From contig DASYFT010000026.1 of the NCBI GenBank assembly GCA_036498265.1, positions 45,128-109,127 on the forward strand: a stretch of DNA of 64,000 nucleotides, given 5' to 3'. The notes beneath the pieces were generated by a model. The model ran no database searches. It was not told where the DNA came from and saw only the letters and a list, made by a program, of their open reading frames with translations. Origin of the DNA: Palsa-744 sp036498265 (GTDB lineage Bacteria; Actinomycetota; Thermoleophilia; Solirubrobacterales; Solirubrobacteraceae). Within the stretch, counting starts at the first letter, position 1; each line of letters starts with the position of its first letter. Both the position numbers and the translations under genes were made by a program. Positions 49,627-59,951 of this stretch are shown here, one piece after another.

Positions 49627-50346
49627 TCAGGAGGCCGGGAAGCTCATGACCGAGAAGTGGCAGGTCTGTGCGGTCGAGGTGGTTTCCGCTGTCTCGTGCC
49701 AGATCATCTGGGCCTTGGCCGGCGCGAGCTGGACGAAGTCGATGTGGCGGTTGGCGACGAAGGGCGAGGCTTTGGCGGTCAGGGTCTCGATCAGCGTCGG
49801 GGTGGTCAACCCCGGCGCCGGGAACGCGAGGTGGTTGGTGAACACTTCGGGGGTCGCGACGCCGGTTTGGGTGGTCAGGTACGTGTAGTCCACCGTCCAC
49901 GATCCGTTGCTGGTCTGCGCGTAGACGCGGAGAGCTGCTTCACCCGGCGCCGGGATCGCGCATTCGGCGGAAAGCGTCCCTCCGGGAAACGAGCCGACGG
50001 GCACCCGCACGGGCGACGCGCTTGCGGGCGCGTCGTAGGTGGAGATGGTCGCGCCGGGACCCTGCGGTCCGATGGGACCCTGTATCCCGTTGACGCCATT
50101 GACGCCGTTGGCGCCGTTGAGTCCTTTTGCCCCGTTCCTGCCGGCCGGGCCCGTGGTGCTCCAGGAAAGTTTGGCTTCGCGCTTCTTGCATTTCGGTTTC
50201 TTGGAGTAGATGTGAGCCGATCCGTCCTTCTTCACGCACGCGTAGAGCGTCCCCGCGCTCGCCCGCGACGCGGTGACCAGGGCGGTCAGCACGAGGGCGC
50301 CGGTCGTGATGAGGACCAAGCCTCGTGGCCTGCTCAGTGTTCGCAT
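49627..50346 (-). CDS. Secreted collagen-like protein
   Basis: A 239-residue exported protein. A signal peptide ends about residue 31 (SRASAG). A short Cys-containing basic domain follows (YACVKKDG, then KKPKCKKRE). Residues 66-98 are eleven uninterrupted Gly-X-Y triplets rich in Asn and Pro (GLNGANGVNG), a short collagen-like stretch. The C-terminal domain of about 140 residues is beta-rich with Cys pairs and probably trimerises or binds. ATG 50346 follows GGAGGAG. It is divergent from another collagen-like gene at 50642, and both are probably surface proteins. Confidence 0.85.
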   Translation of the reverse strand: MRTLSRPRGLVLITTGALVLTALVTASRASAGTLYACVKKDGSAHIYSKKPKCKKREAKLSWSTTGPAGRNGAKGLNGANGVNGVNGIQGPIGPQGPGATISTYDAPASASPVRVPVGSFPGGTLSAECAIPAPGEAALRVYAQTSNGSWTVDYTYLTTQTGVATPEVFTNHLAFPAPGLTTPTLIETLTAKASPFVANRHIDFVQLAPAKAQMIWHETAETTSTAQTCHFSVMSFPAS

Positions 50347-50536
50347 TGAATGCTCCTCCGATTGCTGTGGTTGGCCGCTGAGGCGGCGTGCCTGCCGTGA
50401 GCGCACGATCCGGCCGGACCACGCGTCGTTCCCCCTTGGCAGTCGCCGTATCGTCGCAGCGGCGTCGGACCGCCTCGAATGAACGTCTAGGTCTCCTCCT
50501 CGTCGAGGTCGAAGGGAACCAGGCCCGCGAGCCGAT

Positions 50537-50555
50537 CGGTATTTCGTCCATACCG
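50537..50555. promoter_or_regulatory. Inverted repeat in collagen-pair promoter region
   Basis: CGGTAT-N7-ATACCG is a 6-bp inverted repeat in the 295-bp region between the two divergent collagen-like genes. Apart from this and the repeat at 50612 I see no other gene or element in the region. Confidence 0.4.
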
Positions 50556-50611
50556 CTCGCGTTCCCGCGATGACTTCTGGTCATGGGCGTAGCGTCTCTG
50601 GTGTCCGAGAC

Positions 50612-50650
50612 CATGGGGGACCGATTCATGGGGGAACGATCATGGGGAAA
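50612..50650. repeat. Tandem repeat carrying three start-codon units
   Basis: CATGGGGGACCGATT (50612-50626), CATGGGGGAACGAT (50627-50640) and CATGGGGAAA (50641-50650) are three near-identical units. Each holds an ATG (50613, 50628, 50642) and a G-run that can act as ribosome-binding site for the next. The last ATG is the start of the collagen-like gene; the first two are in a different frame. Confidence 0.6.
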
Positions 50651-51193
50651 CACCTCACCTATGCGAACGTCGCGGCCACGCTTGCGCTCGTCCTGTCGAT
50701 GAGCGGCGGCGCGCTGGCCGCGAACCACTACCTGATCAACTCGACCCGGCAGATCAACCCGAGGGTGCTCAAGCGGCTCCGCGGGCCTCAGGGTCCGGCA
50801 GGGCCGGCGGGCCCCGCGACGCTCGCGAGCGGACCCGTGGGCGCAACCGGCGCGCCTGGCGGCACCGGGCCGGCGGGCACCGCCAGGGCCTTCGGCGCCG
50901 TGGCGGCGACCGGGCTGCTGAGCGGCCCCTCGCGGAACGTCGCCGGGGTCGCGGAGGTTGCTACGGGCAAGTACTGCATCGCCCCGAGCGAACCGGGCAT
51001 CAGCCCCTCGGGCACATTGATCGTGGTGGCCCTCGATGCGAGTGGCACCAATGCGGGGAACGCGCTGGCGCGCAGCCATCCGGTGAACTGCCCCGCCGGG
51101 CAGTTCGAGGTGGACACGATCGTCTACCGGGAAACCGGCGGGGGCATCCTCAGCGAATACCACCCGGAGCCGTTCACCTTCACGATCCCCTGA
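50642..51193 (+). CDS. Secreted collagen-like protein with Thermoleophilia-type N-terminus
   Basis: A 183-residue exported protein. KHLTYANVAATLALVLSM and the following Gly/Ala segment form a signal or membrane anchor (residues 1-27), then YLINSTRQINPRVLKRLRG. I associate this conserved N-terminus with a protein family abundant in Solirubrobacterales. Ten Gly-X-Y triplets, rich in GPA and interrupted once, cover residues 48-81. The C-terminal beta-rich domain has two Cys (KYCIAP, VNCPAG). ATG 50642 is the third ATG of a tandem repeat and follows GGGGGAA. It probably sits on the cell surface. Confidence 0.85.
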   Translation: MGKHLTYANVAATLALVLSMSGGALAANHYLINSTRQINPRVLKRLRGPQGPAGPAGPATLASGPVGATGAPGGTGPAGTARAFGAVAATGLLSGPSRNVAGVAEVATGKYCIAPSEPGISPSGTLIVVALDASGTNAGNALARSHPVNCPAGQFEVDTIVYRETGGGILSEYHPEPFTFTIP

Positions 51194-51221
51194 TCCGCCG
51201 TAGCGGCCGAGCGGCGCGGCG

Positions 51222-53861
51222 TCAGGCGACTGCGGCCGTCTGGTCCGCGCGCTCCAGCGTCAGCTCGCCGTCGGCGACGTCCACCGTGATCGAGTCGCCG
51301 GAGTGGATCTCGCCCTGCAGCAGCGCGAGCGCGAGCCGGTCGGTGAGCTGCTTCTGGATCACCCGGCGTAGGGGCCTCGCGCCGTAGACGGGGTCGTAGC
51401 CGAGGTTGCCGAGCAGCTGCCTGGCGTCCTCTGTCAGGGTGATCTGGACACCGCGCTCTGCCACGCGCTGGATCACGCGCCTCACCTGGATGTCGACGAT
51501 GTCCGCCAGCTGCTCGCGGCTGAGCGAGTGGAACCGCACGATGTCGTCGAGCCTGTTGATGAACTCGGGCTTGAACGTCTGCAGCAGCTCGGCGCGGATC
51601 TCCGTGTCGGAGAGCCCCTCGTGGACCGGGATGTTGGAGGTCATGATCAGCACCGTGTTCTTGAAGTCGACGGTCCGCCCCTGGCCGTCGGTGAGGCGCC
51701 CGTCGTCCATGACCTGCAGCAGGGTGTTGAAGACGTCGGGATGGGCCTTCTCGATCTCGTCGAGTAGCACCACGGAGTACGGGCGGCGGCGCACCGCCTC
51801 GGTGAGCTGGCCGCCCTCTTCGTATCCCACGTAGCCGGGAGGTGCCCCCACCAGGCGCGACACGCTGTATTTCTCCATGTACTCGGACATGTCGATCCGG
51901 ATCATCGCCTGCTCGGAGTCGAACATGAACTCGGCCAGCGCCCTGGCCAGCTCCGTCTTGCCGACGCCGGTGGGGCCGAGGAAGAGGAACGTGCCGATCG
52001 GCCGGTCGGGGTCCTGCAGGCCCGCTCGTGAGCGGCGCAGCGCCGTGGCCACGGCCTCGATCGCCTCGTCCTGGCCGACCACGCGTTCGTGCAGCCGGTC
52101 CTCCATGTGGATCAGCTTCTCGGTCTCGCCCTCGAGCAGGCGGCTCACCGGTATCCCGGTCCAGCGCGCCACGACCTCGGCGACGTCGTCGGCGTCGACC
52201 TCCTCCTTCAGGAACTGGTGCCCACCACCGTCGCTCGCCCGCTCGCGCTCGCGCGTTTCGAGCTCGCCCAGCTTGCGTTCGAGCTCCGGGATCTCGCCGT
52301 AGCGGAGGGTGGCGGCGCGCTCCAGGTCTGCCTCCCGCTCGGCACGCTCGACCTCGCCGCGGGCCTGCTCCAGGCGCTCCTTCAGATCGGAGATCTCCTG
52401 GATGGCCTGCTTCTCGTTCTGCCACTGGGCCTTCATCGCCGAGGACCGCTCGCGGAGCTCGGCCAGCTCCCGCTCAAGCGACGCGCGCCGCTCGGCGCTG
52501 GCCTCGTCGGTCTCCTTCTCGAGCGAGGTCAGCTCTATCTCGAGCTGCATCACCCGGCGGTCCACCTCGTCGATCTCAGTGGGCACCGAGTCAATCTCGA
52601 TCCGCAGCCGCGAGGCGGACTCGTCGACCAGGTCGATCGCCTTGTCGGGGAGGAAGCGGTCCGCGATGTAGCGGTCGGACAGCGTCGCGGCGGCGATCAG
52701 CGCGCTGTCCTGGATCCGCACCTTGTGGTGCGTCTCGTAGCGCTCCTTGAGGCCCCTGAGGATCGCGATCGTGTCCCCCACCGAGGGCTCACCGACCATC
52801 ACCGGCTGGAAGCGGCGCTCGAGTGCGGCGTCCTTCTCGATGTACTTGCGGTACTCGTCGAGGGTCGTCGCGCCGACGCAGCGCAGTTCGCCCCGCGCGA
52901 GCATCGGCTTGAGCAGGTTGGCGGCGTCCACCGCCCCTTCGGCGGCACCGGCTCCGACGATCGTGTGGAGCTCGTCGAGGAAGAGGATGACCGTGCCCTG
53001 CGCCTGGGAGACCTCGGCGAGCACCGCCTTGAGCCGGTCCTCGAACTCTCCGCGGTACTTCGCGCCGGCCACCAGCGAGCCGATGTCCAGTGCGATCACC
53101 CGCCGGTCGCGCAGCGACTCGGGCACGTCGCCGGAGACGATCCTGCGGGCGAGACCCTCGACGATGGCGGTCTTGCCGACACCGGGCTCCCCGATCAGCA
53201 CGGGGTTGTTCTTGGTGCGGCGCGAGAGCACCTGGATGACGCGCCGGATCTCCTCGTCGCGTCCGATCACGGGATCGAGCTTGCCCTGCTCGGCCAGCCG
53301 CGTCAGGTCCTGCCCGAAGCGCTCGAGCGCCTCGAGCTTCTCCTCCGGGTTCTGGTCGGTGACGCGGTGCGATCCCCGCACCTCGGACAGAGCCTGAAGG
53401 AGGTTCTCGCGTGTCACCCCCGCGGCGCCGAGGGCCTGGCCGGCGGGACCGCCGTCCCCGGTCAGCGCCAGCAGGAGGTGCTCTGTGGAGACGTACTGGT
53501 CGCCCAGCTTGCCGGCCTGGAGCTCGGCCGCCCGGAGCACCGCGATGAGCTCGGAGCCGAGCTGGCCGGACGCATCCCCGCCGCTACCAGACCCGAGCAC
53601 GGGCAGGGCATCGAGCGCCTGCTCGACGCTCGAGCGAAGCGATCCTGGCTCCACGCCAAGCTTGGCGAGCACGGGCAGCACCACGCCGCCGGGCGACTCC
53701 GCACTCGGCGCCTGGCCCACCGTCCCCGCGCCCGGAGCCTCAGCCAGCAGCGCGGCGAGCAGGTGCACGGGGGTCAGCTGGGGATTGCGGCGCTCTTCGG
53801 CGAGCCTGCCGGCCGCGGCGAGCGCCTCCTGGGCCTTGATCGTGAAACGGTCGGGCTGCAT
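51222..53861 (-). CDS. clpB: ATP-dependent chaperone ClpB
   Basis: An 879-residue disaggregase. The N-domain with two Clp repeats covers residues 1-150. The first AAA+ module has Walker A GEPGVGKT and Walker B VILFLDELH. The coiled-coil M-domain spans about 400-530, rich in Glu/Arg/Leu (SLEKETDEASAERRASLE region). The second AAA+ module has GPTGVGKTE and VVLLDEIEKAHPD. With DnaK-DnaJ-GrpE it rescues aggregated proteins. It starts 3 bp past the hspR stop as the last gene of the heat-shock operon. Confidence 0.98.
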   Translation of the reverse strand: MQPDRFTIKAQEALAAAGRLAEERRNPQLTPVHLLAALLAEAPGAGTVGQAPSAESPGGVVLPVLAKLGVEPGSLRSSVEQALDALPVLGSGSGGDASGQLGSELIAVLRAAELQAGKLGDQYVSTEHLLLALTGDGGPAGQALGAAGVTRENLLQALSEVRGSHRVTDQNPEEKLEALERFGQDLTRLAEQGKLDPVIGRDEEIRRVIQVLSRRTKNNPVLIGEPGVGKTAIVEGLARRIVSGDVPESLRDRRVIALDIGSLVAGAKYRGEFEDRLKAVLAEVSQAQGTVILFLDELHTIVGAGAAEGAVDAANLLKPMLARGELRCVGATTLDEYRKYIEKDAALERRFQPVMVGEPSVGDTIAILRGLKERYETHHKVRIQDSALIAAATLSDRYIADRFLPDKAIDLVDESASRLRIEIDSVPTEIDEVDRRVMQLEIELTSLEKETDEASAERRASLERELAELRERSSAMKAQWQNEKQAIQEISDLKERLEQARGEVERAEREADLERAATLRYGEIPELERKLGELETRERERASDGGGHQFLKEEVDADDVAEVVARWTGIPVSRLLEGETEKLIHMEDRLHERVVGQDEAIEAVATALRRSRAGLQDPDRPIGTFLFLGPTGVGKTELARALAEFMFDSEQAMIRIDMSEYMEKYSVSRLVGAPPGYVGYEEGGQLTEAVRRRPYSVVLLDEIEKAHPDVFNTLLQVMDDGRLTDGQGRTVDFKNTVLIMTSNIPVHEGLSDTEIRAELLQTFKPEFINRLDDIVRFHSLSREQLADIVDIQVRRVIQRVAERGVQITLTEDARQLLGNLGYDPVYGARPLRRVIQKQLTDRLALALLQGEIHSGDSITVDVADGELTLERADQTAAVA

Positions 53862-53864
53862 ACG

Positions 53865-54371
53865 TCAGGACCTCGTCTCGCCGTTGCCGAACGGGGACCG
53901 GGCGTCGGCCGCGCGCACGACCTGGCCGGGCCTGTAGGGGACGAGCTCGGCGCGGAAGGAGCGGCGCACCTGCTCGAGCTCCTCGGCGAGGCGGACCTGC
54001 GCCTTCAGCGCCTCCACCTCGAGCTGCTCGATGCGCGCGTGCATGCCGTCGATCTCCTGCTCGAGGCTCAGCACCCGCTCGACGCCCGCGAGGTTCAGGC
54101 CGAGCTCGGCGGTCATCTCCTGGATGCGTCTGAGCCGGTCGACGTCCTCCTGCGAGTAGAGCCGCGTGCCCTTGGGCGATCGCTTGGGCTCGATCAGGCC
54201 GCGCGCCTCGTACATCCGCAGGGTCTGCGGATGCATGTTGGCGAGCTGCGCGGCCACGGAGATCATGAACACGCCGCGGTCGGTCTCGAGCTGCACCCGC
54301 GTGACCCGCGGGATCGCTCCCGAACGGCGGCTCGCCGGCACGCGCTGCGGATCGCGCCCTGAGGTCGTCAT
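53865..54371 (-). CDS. hspR: Heat-shock repressor HspR (MerR family)
   Basis: A 168-residue regulator. A 33-residue leader precedes FMISVAAQLANMHPQTLRMYEARGLIEPKRS (core MHPQTLRMYE), the MerR-type DNA-binding domain of HspR. A long coiled coil follows (VLSLEQEIDGMHARIEQLEVEAL region). In Streptomyces HspR binds HAIR sites and uses DnaK as co-repressor, shutting off the dnaK operon when chaperone is plentiful. The start overlaps the dnaJ stop by 4 bp, the classic actinobacterial arrangement. Confidence 0.95.
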   Translation of the reverse strand: MTTSGRDPQRVPASRRSGAIPRVTRVQLETDRGVFMISVAAQLANMHPQTLRMYEARGLIEPKRSPKGTRLYSQEDVDRLRRIQEMTAELGLNLAGVERVLSLEQEIDGMHARIEQLEVEALKAQVRLAEELEQVRRSFRAELVPYRPGQVVRAADARSPFGNGETRS

Positions 54372-55537
54372 CGGCTCTCACCCGCCTCGGCGGAGGCGGC
54401 GTCGCGGTCGTCCGACGCGGCCGATCCGTTCTGGAACAGCGCGGCGCGCGGGTTGCCGGCCATCGTCCTGGACAGCGCATCGACCGCCTGCTCCTGCTCC
54501 TTGCTGAGGTTGCCGGGTACGTCGATCACGAAGCGGTAGCGGATGTCGCCACGGGCGCCGTCGCCGGTGCCGAGCTTCGGGGGGCCCTCCCCGCGCAGCC
54601 GCTGGACGGTCCCGTGGGCGGTGCCGGGCCGCACGCGCAGCGTCTTGGTGCCGCTCAGCGTGGGCACCTGGACGTCGGCGCCGCGCAGCGCCTCGGGAAT
54701 GCTCAGGGGCACCTCGACCTCGAGGTTCTCGCCCTTGCGGGTGAAGATCGGAGAGGGCGCCACGTGGGTGATCAGGTAGAGGTCGCCCGGCGGGCCGCCA
54801 CCGGGTCCCGGCTCGCCCTTGCCGGCGAGACGGATGCGGCTGCCGTCGTGCACGCCTGCGGGGATGTTCACGCGCAGCCGCTTCACGGTCCGCACCGCAC
54901 CGGCGCCGTGGCAGGTCGGGCAGGGGTCCTCGATCACCGTGCCGGAGCCGCCACAGCGCGAGCACGGCTGGGAGATGGAGAACATCCCCTGGCCCTCCGT
55001 CTCGATCCCGCGGCCCTCGCACTTGGGGCACACGGACGGGGTCGTCCCCGGCTTCGCGCCCGTTCCACGGCACGTCTCGCAGGTGGCGTGCATCGGCACC
55101 TGCAGCGGCACCTGCGCGCCGGCGACCGCCTGGTCGAAGGTGATCGAGACCTGCGCCTCGAGGTCTGCACCGCGCTCCACGCGCGGCCTGCCGCGCGCGC
55201 GACGGCCGCCGGCCGCACCGCCGAACAGGTTGGAGAGGATGTCGCCCATCGAGGAGCTGTCGAAGTCGAAGTTGCCGAAGCCGCCGAAGCCGCCCCCCGG
55301 GCCCGCGCCCGTCGCGAACGGCCCGCTGCCGCTGTCGTACTGCTTGCGCTTCTCGGGATCGCCCAGCACGTCGTAGGCCTGGGAGATGTCCTTGAACCGC
55401 GACTCGGCCTGCTTGTCGTCCGGGTTGCGATCGGGGTGGTACCTACGCGCGAGCTTGCGGTAGGACTTCTTGATCTCCTCGGCGGTCGCCTTCTTGTCGA
55501 CCTCGAGGGTCTTGTAGTAGTCGGGACGGCTGGCCAT
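54368..55537 (-). CDS. dnaJ: Chaperone protein DnaJ
   Basis: A 389-residue type-I J-protein. The J-domain has the HPD motif (RRYHPDRN). A Gly/Phe-rich linker follows. Four zinc-binding CxxCxGxG repeats are visible: CETCRGTG, CPKCEGRG, CSRCGGSG and CPTCHGAG. The C-terminal substrate domains complete it. It stimulates DnaK ATPase and delivers substrates. It is the third gene of the operon, 12 bp after grpE. Confidence 0.98.
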   Translation of the reverse strand: MASRPDYYKTLEVDKKATAEEIKKSYRKLARRYHPDRNPDDKQAESRFKDISQAYDVLGDPEKRKQYDSGSGPFATGAGPGGGFGGFGNFDFDSSSMGDILSNLFGGAAGGRRARGRPRVERGADLEAQVSITFDQAVAGAQVPLQVPMHATCETCRGTGAKPGTTPSVCPKCEGRGIETEGQGMFSISQPCSRCGGSGTVIEDPCPTCHGAGAVRTVKRLRVNIPAGVHDGSRIRLAGKGEPGPGGGPPGDLYLITHVAPSPIFTRKGENLEVEVPLSIPEALRGADVQVPTLSGTKTLRVRPGTAHGTVQRLRGEGPPKLGTGDGARGDIRYRFVIDVPGNLSKEQEQAVDALSRTMAGNPRAALFQNGSAASDDRDAASAEAGESR

Positions 55538-55549
55538 CTTCTGTCCTCG

Positions 55550-56224
55550 CTAGGCGGCCACCACGACACGCGCGGGGCGGATGACGCTCTCGCCGAGCCG
55601 GTAGCCGGACTGGTAGACCTCGACGACGGTCCCGCCCTGGGCTCCGTCGGCCGAGCAATCCGCAGTTGCGACCGCCTCGTGCAGGGACGGGTCGAACGCC
55701 TCGCCGACCGGCGAGAACGACTCGATCCCGGCCCTCGCCAGGGCGGCGCTCAGCTCGGAGCGCACGAGGCGCACGCCGGCTAGCAGCGGGTCCTCCCCAC
55801 CGCCCTGGCTCGTCGGCACATCGGCGAGCGCCCGGTCGAGGTTGTCGAGCGCGGGCAGCAGCTCCTTGGCCAGCGCCGCCATGCCGCGCTCCTTCGCCGC
55901 GGCCGACTCGCGCGCGATCCGCTTGCGGTAGTTCTCGAAGTCCGCCTGGGTCCGCTGGGCTAGCGCCAGGTACTCGTCGCGCTGCGCGGCAGTCCTCACC
56001 AGCTCGTCGAGGTCGCCCTCGACCTCCGACGCATCGCCGTTGCCGGCTGCGACGCCCGAGACCTCCGCGGGCTCGGGCCGGGCCTCCCCGACGGGCTCGG
56101 GCACGGACTCGGCGGCTGGCTCGGGCGCGACCTCCTCGGCCGACTCGGGCCTGGCCTCCCCCGACGCGTTCGCGTCGGGGGCACCGGCCTGCTGCTCGTT
56201 GAGCGTGCGCTCGCGGTCGATCAT
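55550..56224 (-). CDS. grpE: Nucleotide exchange factor GrpE
   Basis: A 224-residue co-chaperone. The first 70 residues are acidic and disordered (Glu/Pro/Ala-rich). A coiled coil leads to ADFENYRKRIARE, and the C-terminal beta domain has FDPSLHEAV and VYQSGYRLGESVIRPARVVV (core GYRLGESVIRPA), all diagnostic. It releases ADP from DnaK. ATG 56224 lies 7 bp past the dnaK stop. Confidence 0.97.
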   Translation of the reverse strand: MIDRERTLNEQQAGAPDANASGEARPESAEEVAPEPAAESVPEPVGEARPEPAEVSGVAAGNGDASEVEGDLDELVRTAAQRDEYLALAQRTQADFENYRKRIARESAAAKERGMAALAKELLPALDNLDRALADVPTSQGGGEDPLLAGVRLVRSELSAALARAGIESFSPVGEAFDPSLHEAVATADCSADGAQGGTVVEVYQSGYRLGESVIRPARVVVAA

Positions 56225-56231
56225 GAGCGCG

Positions 56232-58142
<1,911 letters not shown>

Positions 58143-58156
58143 TGGGGAATGCTCCT

Positions 58157-58186
58157 TCAATAAGCTTGTAGAAATCTAAGTGCAAG
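58157..58186 (-). promoter_or_regulatory. dnaK promoter with HAIR-like repeat
   Basis: On the minus strand TTGCAC (58185-58180) and TATTGA (58162-58157) are 17 bp apart, a plausible sigma-70-type promoter. The -35 lies inside CTTGCAC-N8-CTACAAG (58186-58165), which resembles the HAIR operator CTTGAGT-N7-ACTCAAG of HspR but has only 4-bp arms and one extra spacer base. Confidence 0.45.
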
Positions 58187-58297
58187 TCTGGCAGATTTCC
58201 TGAGCGGTTTCAAGCATCCAAGCGCGGGCTGGTGAAAAGCTCGTATAGATGCCCGCGATGCGCGTAACCGCCCACGTCGGCGGGGTAGTCCTCTCAA

Positions 58298-59209
58298 GTG
58301 ACACGCCTCGAGCGCAACGTCAACATCACCGCCGTCGTGCTGCCGTTCCTCGGCGTTCTGGCGGCGGCGGCGCTGCTGTGGAACCACTTCCTCGGCCCCC
58401 GCGACCTGGCGATCTTCGGTGTGATGTACCTGCTCACGGCGCTCGGCGTGACGGTCGGCTTCCACCGGTTGCTGACCCACCGCGCCTTCGAGACGCACAG
58501 ATGGCTCCGCTACACGCTGGCCGTGCTCGGGTCGATGTCCGTGCAGGGCCCGGTGATCGACTGGGTCGCCGACCACCGCAAGCACCACACGTTCACCGAC
58601 GAAGAGGGCGACCCGCACAGCCCCCACGCCGGCCACGGCAAGGGACTCCGGGGGATGCTCTCGGGGCTCTGGCACGCGCACGTCGGCTGGCTGTTCCGGA
58701 CCCACGGCCAGGCCTCCTCGAAACGGTTCGCCCGCGATCTCCTCGAGGACCCGGTGATGCGGCGCATCAACCGCGGCTTCCCGCTGATCGCCCTGCTCAG
58801 CCTCGCGATCCCGTTCGTGCTGGGGCTGGCGCTGAGCGGCGGATCGCTGATCGCCGGCGGGCTCGGCGCGCTCCTGTGGGGCGGGCTCGTGCGCATCTTC
58901 CTGGTGCACCACATCACCTGGAGCATCAACTCGATCTGCCACTTCTTCGGCAGGCGGCGCTTCGACACCGAGGACGAGTCCACGAACGTGTTCTGGCTCG
59001 CGCTGCCATCCCTGGGCGAGGCGTGGCACCACAACCACCACGCCTTCCCGCAGTCCGCGTTCCACGGGCTGCGCTGGTACGAGTTCGATCCGAGCGGCTG
59101 GCTGATCCTGGGCCTGCGCCGCGTCGGGCTGGCGTGGAACGTGGTCACCGTCACACCCGAGCGGGCGCGGGCGAAGCTCGACGGCGGCACCGTCTCCGCG
59201 GCGCGCTGA
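58298..59209 (+). CDS. Acyl-CoA / fatty acid delta-9 desaturase
   Basis: A 303-residue integral-membrane di-iron desaturase. The three histidine boxes are HRLLTHR, HRKHH and HHNHH, in the order and spacing of stearoyl-CoA desaturases. Four or more transmembrane helices lie at about 10-30, 33-55, 150-170 and 172-195. It introduces a cis double bond into membrane fatty acids and helps adjust fluidity. GTG 58298 is the first start in frame. It is divergent from dnaK. Confidence 0.92.
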   Translation: MTRLERNVNITAVVLPFLGVLAAAALLWNHFLGPRDLAIFGVMYLLTALGVTVGFHRLLTHRAFETHRWLRYTLAVLGSMSVQGPVIDWVADHRKHHTFTDEEGDPHSPHAGHGKGLRGMLSGLWHAHVGWLFRTHGQASSKRFARDLLEDPVMRRINRGFPLIALLSLAIPFVLGLALSGGSLIAGGLGALLWGGLVRIFLVHHITWSINSICHFFGRRRFDTEDESTNVFWLALPSLGEAWHHNHHAFPQSAFHGLRWYEFDPSGWLILGLRRVGLAWNVVTVTPERARAKLDGGTVSAAR

Positions 59210-59288
59210 AGCGGCGGGCGCACAGGCCGTCCAGCCACCCGCCGGGTATGCGGGTCCACGTCGCCCTTTGCCACGGTAACGTCTGCGC

Positions 59289-59945
59289 ATGAGCACGGTG
59301 ATCGAGGAGGCGGTCAAGCCGAGGCTTCGCGGCGTCTGGCACTCCTACGCGTTCTTCGCCTCGCTCGCCTGCGGAGTGGCGCTGATCCTGGCAGCGTCGG
59401 ATGGCAGGGCCCGGGTGGCGGCGAGCATCTACGCGGTCGCGGTCTCGGCCCTGTTCGGCACGAGCGCGCTCTACCACCGCATCACCTGGCGCCCGCGCGC
59501 GCGGCGCTGGATGAGGCGGCTCGACCACTCGATGATCTTCGTGCTCATCGCAGGGACCTACACGCCGGTGGCGCTGCTGGCACTGAGGGGATCGCTCGCC
59601 ACCACGATCCTGATCGTCCTCTGGGTCGGGGCGCTCGGCGGCGTCGTCTTCAAGCTCGCCTGGATCGACGCGCCGAAGTGGCTGTTCGCGGCGGTCTACG
59701 TCGCGCTGGGCCTGGTCTCCGCGGCGGTCTTCGGGGAGCTGCCGGCGGCCATCGGCTGGCTGGGCGTGGCCGGTCTTGCGACCGGCGGCCTGCTCTATGT
59801 GGTCGGCGCCGTCGTCTACGCCAGCGGCCGCCCGGATCCCTCGCCGAAGGTGTTCGGCTACCACGAGGTCTTCCACGTGCTGGTCATCGCCGCTGCCGCG
59901 CTGCACTACGCCGTGATCGCCTTTGCGGTGCTCCCCCGCGGCTGA
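59289..59945 (+). CDS. Hemolysin III / PAQR-family membrane protein
   Basis: A 218-residue protein with seven predicted transmembrane helices. The conserved residues of the PAQR (adiponectin-receptor-like) family are visible: SALYHR and LDHSMIFVLIAGTYTP near the middle, and HEVFHVLV at the end. These His and Asp residues hold zinc in eukaryotic members, which act as ceramidase-like hydrolases. Bacterial hemolysin-III relatives probably act in membrane lipid homeostasis. It follows the desaturase on the same strand by 79 bp. Confidence 0.9.
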   Translation: MSTVIEEAVKPRLRGVWHSYAFFASLACGVALILAASDGRARVAASIYAVAVSALFGTSALYHRITWRPRARRWMRRLDHSMIFVLIAGTYTPVALLALRGSLATTILIVLWVGALGGVVFKLAWIDAPKWLFAAVYVALGLVSAAVFGELPAAIGWLGVAGLATGGLLYVVGAVVYASGRPDPSPKVFGYHEVFHVLVIAAAALHYAVIAFAVLPRG

Positions 59946-59951
59946 GCCGGG

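Noticed and set aside
49763..50848. Repeated Gly-codon triplets in the collagen-like genes as a possible CRISPR or minisatellite
   Set aside because: The periodicity is 9 bp and stays in frame with Gly-X-Y protein repeats. There are no conserved direct repeats with unique spacers.
52089..54362. A 757-codon plus-strand frame opposite clpB and hspR
   Set aside because: Low-complexity, His/Leu/Arg-rich translation and complete overlap with clpB and hspR.
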